Assembly (NCBI GenBank): GCA_024138025.1
Contig: JAMXBD010000064.1
Coordinates: 558,001-622,000, forward strand
Direction: 5' to 3'
DNA from: Combretum micranthum
Taxonomy: Eukaryota > Streptophyta > Magnoliopsida > Myrtales > Combretaceae
DNA length: 64,000 bases
The notes under the pieces are model-generated. The model ran no database searches, was not told the origin of the DNA, and worked only from the letters and a program-made list of their open reading frames with translations. The position numbers and the translations under genes were made by a program. Below are positions 58,381 to 64,000 of the stretch, piece after piece. Every line of letters begins with the position of its first letter. Position 1 is the first letter of the stretch.

Positions 58381-59160
58381 TCATGATGTTGGTTGCAACA
58401 TGAGATTGTTATAATGATAAATGAATGTAGATGTAGAAAGATTTTTTGTGAGGATGTCTATGTGTTGATGACACGTGAGAATATGTTTGACTAAAATTTG
58501 ACCTGTGGCAACTTGTTCACGCATGAAATGATAATCAATGTCAATGTGTTTCGTGTGTATGACAGATAGGATTTCAGTCATATAGATAGCTCCAAGATTG
58601 TTACAACATAGAATGATAGGGCGACGAATGGAAACTTAAAATTCATGTGCGAGATGATAGATCCAAATGGATTCTACAATTGCATAAGCGAAGCTCCGTA
58701 CTTTGCTTTAGTAGAGCTTTTGGAGACAGTAGGTTGTTTATTAGAATGCTAAGCGATTAGATTTTGTCCAAGAAATATGGCATACCTGTGGTAGATCTGC
58801 AAGTATCTAGATAACCAGCTTAGTTAGCATCAACATACGTAGTCAAGGATGCGTAAGATGTGTGAACAATAGGTAGACCTAGTGTCATGGTGCCGTGGAG
58901 ATATCTAAGAACTCGCTTAGCTGCCTGCATGTGGTTAGTATTTGGTTGATGCATATATCGGCACAACTAACTAACCGCAAAATTGATATATGGTTTGATA
59001 ATGATAAAATACTGGAGTGCCCCAATGATCTCTCGATAGGAAGTGGGATTGGGTAGTAATGGAAACCTGTAGGCATTAAGATGACTGTGAGGGGACATCG
59101 GTGTTTGGAATGGTTTGTTGAGATGCATGTTGTGGCATTTGAGGAGGTCATGAATGAAGT
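58381..59160 (-). pseudogene. Copia RNase H and RT tail fragments
   Basis: Minus-strand frames give the RNase H end (58581-58381, containing TKHIDIDYHFMREQV and the ILTKNL block) and, further right, the RT-RNase H connection (59151-58885). The frames between are broken by stops. Confidence 0.85.
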
Positions 59161-59970
59161 GGGACTGACTTAAGTGTAAACCTTAAGGTACGTGGCTAAC
59201 CTTGACACTTAAGAAAAAGTGAAGATCCCTAGGATCCTTCATTGAAAACTGTTGAGAGAGAAGAGATATGTAATGTGCTATGAGGTAAGGGTTATTTCCA
59301 CTAAGAATGATGTCATCAACATAGAGAAGGAGGACAAACATGTTTAAGCCTTAAGAGAATGTGAACATAGAAATGTCAGCCTCACTTTGGCAAAATCTAA
59401 TGTGAGAAATAGTGATACTGAACTGATGAAACCAGGCAAAAAGAGCTTGTTTAAGACCATAAAGAGACTTCTTAAGTTTATAGCCATGGTGAGGATAACG
59501 TGGATAAATAAACCCAGGAGGTTGTTTCATAAACATTGTCTCATTTAAGTGACCATGTAGGAAAACATTTTTAACATCAAGTTGACAAATGGTCTATGAG
59601 GAGGAAACTGCATGAGAGAGAACAGAGTGAATGGTGGTGGGTTTAACAACTAGATTAATTGTTTCATTATAATCAATACCTCATCACTGAGTGAAGCCTT
59701 AGGCAACAAGGCGAGCTTTATATTGCTCAACTGGGCCATCAGCTCTGTATTTAATGCAAACTTTCCATGTATTACCAACAACATTTTGATTGGGTTGAGG
59801 TGGGATAAGAGCCCAAGTTTGGTTTGAAGGAGGGAATTAAATTCTTCTCTCATAGCTGCAACCCAAGTGGGGTCCTTAAGGCCTTCACTATAGTCATAGG
59901 ACTTGAGGGAGGTTTGAGAATTGGATATTAAGGACATTTTTTTGGTTTTATGATGCCGGATTGAGAGCAT
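59161..59970 (-). pseudogene. Copia reverse transcriptase fragments
   Basis: From right to left: 59970-59650 with the DPTWVAAMREEF block that begins the copia RT domain; 59536-59351 with the MKQPPGF and KKSLYGLKQA blocks. The region that should carry the YVDD-type catalytic box follows at 59345-59285, with stops and shifts around it. Confidence 0.9.
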
Positions 59971-60269
59971 GTACTCATGAAGTGAGTGGGTTTGGAAAGA
60001 GAAGCCGATGTGGAGGTGGATGCTATGGTGAGAGATGACGAAGGTAGAGGGTTGGATGAGGCAGTGGATGAAGAAGGAGCTATGGTAGATGGTGGAAGGG
60101 TAGGCCTAAAACGAGAGCATTGGTAGAAGTAGTAAGGACAAGACTGGAGGTAGAGGTAGAGGTAGAGTTAGGGCCACAGGAAGAGACAAGGTTAGTTACA
60201 ATGACAGGGGTAGTGTTTAAGGATTAAGGTAGTGTAGAGGGAGATGATTTGATGGGGCTTTCTTTCGGA

Positions 60270-61260
60270 AGGGTCAAGTTAGGAGGTAGGGGTTGGTTTG
60301 GTAAGTGATAGGGAGAGATGATAAAAGGGAGAAGGGGTTAGTCAGGTGGAGTATCAAGGGAAACGATAATATTGCTATACGGAAAAACAGTTTCATGAAA
60401 GATAACATAACAAATAATGTAGACATGACCTGAGATGGGGTCCAGACATCTATAACCTTTATTTTGTGCAAAATAACCAATAAAAATGCAAGGCAAAGAA
60501 CAAGGGAGAGTTTATAGGGAGCATGAGGTGTGGTGTTGGGATAGCAGAGACATCCAAATGTGCGTAAATAGTTGTAATCAGGAGAAGTGTGATAGAGAAG
60601 CTCAAATGGTGATCTGTGATTGAATGTAGCCAAAGTAAGCAGTTAATTGTGTAAATGGAAGTTAGGGTAACATCAACCAAAATGTAGGTGGTAAGTTAGC
60701 ATGCAAATGGATAATATGAGCAAGATCTGTAATGTAACGATGTTTGCATTCAGCAGTACCATTTTGTTGTGGTGTGTAAGGGCAAGATAATTGAAGGCGA
60801 ATGCCGTTGGCACAAGGAAACTAGTGAAGACATTATTTATGAATTCACCACCACAATCACAATGGAAGACTTTAATGCGATTAGAGAAGTAATTTTCAGC
60901 TAGTGATTTAAAATTTTGGAAATTGGAGAAGACCTCATTTTTGTTGTGTATTGGAGCTAATCAAGATTAGCGAGTACAATCATCAACAAAGAATACATAG
61001 TAGCAAAACCCTAAATTAGATATGATGGGTGATTGCTAGACATTAGAATGGATAATATCCAAAGGTTTCCGTGCATGATGAGTTGACTGCTAAAAGGGCA
61101 AGTGAGTAGACTTGCCGATGTTGCAAGAATGAGAGGGATTGGATGGGGATGGGGATGACTTGACACTAATGTGATGACTTCTAACAAGATGATTAAGGAC
61201 GTCTGCCTGCATATGGCACAACTGAGTATGCCATATCTCTCTCAGTAGGACAGATGCAAA
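60270..61260 (-). pseudogene. Copia integrase fragments
   Basis: A frame at 60633-60274 contains the RSPFELLYH and FGCLCYPN blocks typical of the C-terminal half of copia integrase. Weaker matches to the core continue to about 61260 in shifted frames. Stops prevent expression. Confidence 0.85.
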
Positions 61261-61299
61261 AAAAAAAAAAAAAAATATTGTGGGGATCTAATAGTGCAA

Positions 61300-62474
61300 A
61301 GCTTAATAAGGTAGAGATGTTTGGTCTGTTGTTGAAGGAGAAGTTTACCCATCTGACAATCCTTCATACTATTACACCCTTAGGGTACCCTAGTAGCAGT
61401 AAACAAAATACACTTGAATACTATCACTAGATTACATTCAGAGAGTAATATGTTTTCAAATAACAGGATCTCTTAATTGCTTTGATAAGAAATGACAAAT
61501 ACATGTAAGACATAAATTAGTAAATAACTATCATCTCAATGCTTTAATATAATATTACAAACCACACGGTCTTTCTAATAAGTCTCTAAACACATAACTG
61601 ATAAATTAAATACTAACTAACTTAAACTAATAATAAAAGCAAATAAGCTATCCTATAATCTTCCATGAACTTCTAGTATTGAAGTTCTTACCGGAGCTAG
61701 ATTCTTGAAAGTGATAAGTCATGTCCTAAGTGTAAACCTGAAAGGACTATTGGAGTGTGAGTGAAACTACGAGCTCAGTGAATAATCAGAATTTACCATA
61801 TATCAAACAAGTTTATTAACAATCATATGAAATGCACCAATCAAGCATATGCACAAATACAAGCCTGGAAAACCCGTAATCTAAAGTAAGATGAAGATAT
61901 ATGCCCTCTCATTGAGGTTGAAGAAACACAATACTATAGTCTACTACCTAAGAGAGACCAATCATACAGGAAAAATAACAATACTCACTTTAATTATCAC
62001 TTTAAATTTATCATATTTTTAATACTCATTTCCTGTTTATAGCCTTAGAAAGAATATTGTTGGGTCATAGTTGGAACTATAGGGAACATTAGATTGATAT
62101 GTGAGGGAATTTGAAGGTAGACTTCGGTGTTAATGAATGGGGATTACATGTGGGTCGTTGGGAGATAGAGATGACGGTTTAGACTCTGACGGGATTAACG
62201 ATGGAGATAGGCGTGATGCTTCAATTTGGTAAGTTGCTGTCGTGTTGGGGATGATGTCTTGGAGATGATAGAGGGAATGGTGTTGGTGTTGATTGGTTTT
62301 GTCGTGTTGGAGCTACTTGATGTGAGTTTGTTGATTGTGTTTTGGGGGTTATGTTGATTTTGATGGAAGATTTAGGTTTTAGGTGTATGATGTCTAGGGA
62401 GAGAGAGGATGAAGTGCTTGTGACTCGTTCTTGGAATAAACAAAATTTAAAAAATTAAGGTTTATATTAATCCT
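61300..62474 (-). other. Copia gag region, unreadable, with probable foreign LTR piece
   Basis: No gag frame survives. About 61360-62045 has a composition and words (CTGAAAGGACTATTGGAGTG, GAGCTCAGTGAATAATCAG) that I associate with plant gypsy LTRs, so a solo LTR insertion is possible, but no border repeat was confirmed. Confidence 0.35.
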
Positions 62475-62486
62475 ACTTTGATACCA
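62475..62486 (-). promoter_or_regulatory. Primer-binding site of the copia element
   Basis: The minus strand reads TGGTATCAAAGT directly after the CA end of the right LTR, close to the initiator Met tRNA complement (TGGTATCAGAGC). Confidence 0.88.
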
Positions 62487-62658
62487 TGAGAATAAATGAA
62501 TAGGATTTTTTGTATTTTATTATCTTGATAATGAGGAATGATGTACAACACGGTATATATGTAATGGGAAACCTTAATCCATAAGGAATACATAAGTAAA
62601 AATAATATTATACCCTTATATAATAATTAATTAATAATATAATATAATAAATATAACA
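62487..62658 (-). repeat. 5' LTR of the copia element
   Basis: Direct repeat partner of 58205-58369, slightly longer through an AT-rich expansion near its outer end. Confidence 0.9.
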
Positions 62659-62739
62659 AAAAAATTATAAAAAAGTTTGGAATAAGGGTATATCCAAGTT
62701 AAAGAGCAGTGTGGGGCAATTATTTTCATTTATCCCTAT

Positions 62740-62940
62740 ATACACGTTATTTATTTTTATATGATGGGAGCATGAGCTTGGGACGTGTAATTGTTCAAGT
62801 CAACTAGTTAACTGTGAATCCATCTATAAAATGAGAAGAGAACTACCTAACCACATATGTTAGAGATAATGTCCATTGTATTGCAATGGTTGTCAAGAAA
62901 ACTAATTAATCAAGATATATCATAGAAAGAAAAAGATAAT
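62740..62940 (+). pseudogene. Orphan promoter, leader and start codon of a second cellulose synthase-like gene
   Basis: Positions 62765-62890 parallel 23970-24090 of the Csl gene: GAGCATGAGCTTGGGACGTG, TCAACTAGTTA, a TATA word CTATAAAA (62824-62831), ACATATGTTAGAGATAATGTCCAT, then GCAATGGTTGTC with the ATG at 62886. After seven codons (MVVKKTN) a stop appears, and no exon sequence of the gene was found before the window ends. It is best read as the 5' remnant of a tandem paralogue whose body is gone or displaced. Confidence 0.75.
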
Positions 62941-63093
62941 TATGGATCAAGGTAAGTTTTTCTTTGCCCATACTGGTTAATTGTTTTCTATTGGTCGAAT
63001 CAATGTGTTATAAATCAAATTAAAGTTATCATTAATTTCTATAATCATTCTTGAATTATTAAAGAGATTTAACGATCATGAATCATAGAAAAT

Positions 63094-64000
63094 TGGTATC
63101 AAAGTCAGGTTGTAACAGCTTGATTTGCCCTTAATCATTTAAATAAGAGATGGGTCATCTAGAGACATGAGTGTAGACATGGTCGTGTTCTACTTGTGTC
63201 AATCTTAGGATTGAGGCATAGTTAAAGTCAGAAAGGGACTCGAGATAGACATGGCTGTGTTTAACTCGTGTCATGCCCACCATGATAAATTTTACATTAA
63301 ATTAAATTGGAGAACTATAACCAACATCTCTAATGAAAGAATTGTAAAATTTATTTACATAATTAAATATTTATGGCTTATTGTCACCAAATTTGCTTGG
63401 CTTGAAATATAATTAAACATTTAATTGTGTAATTTTCAACTATTTGAGTTTTGTGGTGTTGTTAAATGACATAAAAATTGAACTGAACAATTAAAATCAT
63501 TGGTTATAATTCTAGAAGTTCACCCAAAGGTGGACCATTACTTATAATTAGTGACATTAAAAGGGACTTATCAACATACTTGGTAAATGTGTTTGTGTAT
63601 CCAAAGATAGCATGCGTATTTATTTTGAATATGATGGTGGTCTGTTAAAGTTATTTGATTTAGTACAATTGTTGTTTGGTTTTATATGTTTGAGTATTAC
63701 ACAAAGGTGAACTTGAGCACATGATTAAAACTTAGCTGATATATGAATCCATTAAGTTGACGCAAAGCATTAATGTGTGAACGTATGTAACGTTTGCAGT
63801 AATGAATAGTATGTTCATTATAAACAATGGTATAATTAAGTTCAATGGGCTCAACCATGCTGATTGGATTGAACAAATCCAATTCCAATTAGGTGTTATA
63901 GATTTGGATTTAGCATTAGTTGCTAATGAAAAAGCCTACTGCCGTTATTGAGACCAGTACCAAAACTGAAAAGTCCTTTTATGAGGCTTAGGAAAGGTCT
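63094..64000 (+). mobile_element. Start of another copia-type element, running off the right edge
   Basis: A primer-binding-site word TGGTATCAAAGT at 63094-63105 is followed by about 730 bases of leader, then gag-like coding from about 63841 (block NHADWIEQIQFQLG, then DLDLAL) that shifts frame near 63932 and meets a stop. The 5' LTR should end just before 63094 and could extend back to about 62940, but no second LTR is in the window to define it. Confidence 0.65.
63841..64000 (+). pseudogene. Copia gag N-terminal fragment, frameshifted
   Basis: The frame from 63841 gives the FNG-N--DW block and the DLDLAL block typical of the gag start in many plant copia elements. It stops at about 63949 after a frame change near 63932; the alternative frame continues to the edge with a TAG inside. 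Confidence 0.65.

Larger units (their letters stand above)
58205..62658 (-). mobile_element. Ty1/copia retrotransposon, minus strand, short LTRs, decayed
   Basis: Direct terminal repeats of 165 bp (58205-58369) and 172 bp (62487-62658) begin TG and end CA. On the minus strand the primer-binding site lies next to the right LTR and a purine tract (AAGGAGG) next to the left. Broken pol between them has the copia order integrase, RT, RNase H. No 5-bp target duplication is evident (AATAT left, AAAAA right). Short LTRs are typical of several plant copia lineages. A block at about 61360-62045 resembles foreign LTR sequence inserted in the gag region. Confidence 0.9.

Noticed and set aside
1..64000. 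CRISPR arrays, tRNA or rRNA genes, bacterial operons
   Set aside because: None of the repeats has regular spacer structure, no cloverleaf or rRNA core was recognised by eye, and the gene structure is eukaryotic. A tRNAscan search would settle the tRNA point.

Overview
The window looks like AT-rich nuclear DNA from a flowering plant, probably a eudicot. The genes have spliced exons with GT-AG introns, most of the sequence is low in G+C, and there are many plant-type transposons (Ty3/gypsy, Ty1/copia, hAT, Mutator, CACTA and Tourist-like). No tRNA, rRNA, CRISPR array or bacterial-style operon was seen.

The one substantial host gene is a nine-exon cellulose synthase-like gene of the CslB/CslH clade, on the + strand at 24085-35770. 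The spliced product is about 756 residues. It keeps the glycosyltransferase family 2 signatures (DD, DCD, AED, QQRRW) and membrane segments at both ends. Exon 5 carries a one-base surplus (or two-base loss) near 32919-32923 that brings a stop at 32958, so this allele or assembly looks broken. Intron 3 is about 5.8 kb and is filled with transposon sequence.

Left part (1-24 kb): a decayed + strand Ty3/gypsy pol (1-2.4 kb); a possible CACTA element (6.07-14.9 kb) holding a 1.1 kb Mutator-like element and a Helitron-like stretch; a 4.55 kb Mutator-like element with long inverted ends and a 9-bp target duplication (15.5-20.06 kb) that carries rearranged minus-strand gypsy pol; and a 714-bp hAT-type MITE (20.5-21.2 kb).

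Right part (36-64 kb): a 2.4-4.7 kb segment duplicated in tandem (36.6-43.7 kb); an eroded minus-strand LTR retrotransposon (44.2-51 kb); DNA transposons at 53.8 and 57.7 kb; a minus-strand copia element with 165-172 bp LTRs (58.2-62.7 kb); and the start of another copia-like element running off the right edge.

A thread links the halves. A module of roughly 0.7-0.8 kb that lies upstream of the cellulose synthase-like gene recurs at about 37.7, 42.5, 44.0, 51.0, 56.0 and 56.8 kb. A copy of that gene's core promoter, leader and start codon sits at about 62.76-62.89 kb with no gene behind it. The simplest reading is a decayed tandem Csl cluster that has been rearranged and invaded by transposons. 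I did not find a convincing new molecular system. All alignments were made by eye, so percentages are not given and most repeat borders are approximate.
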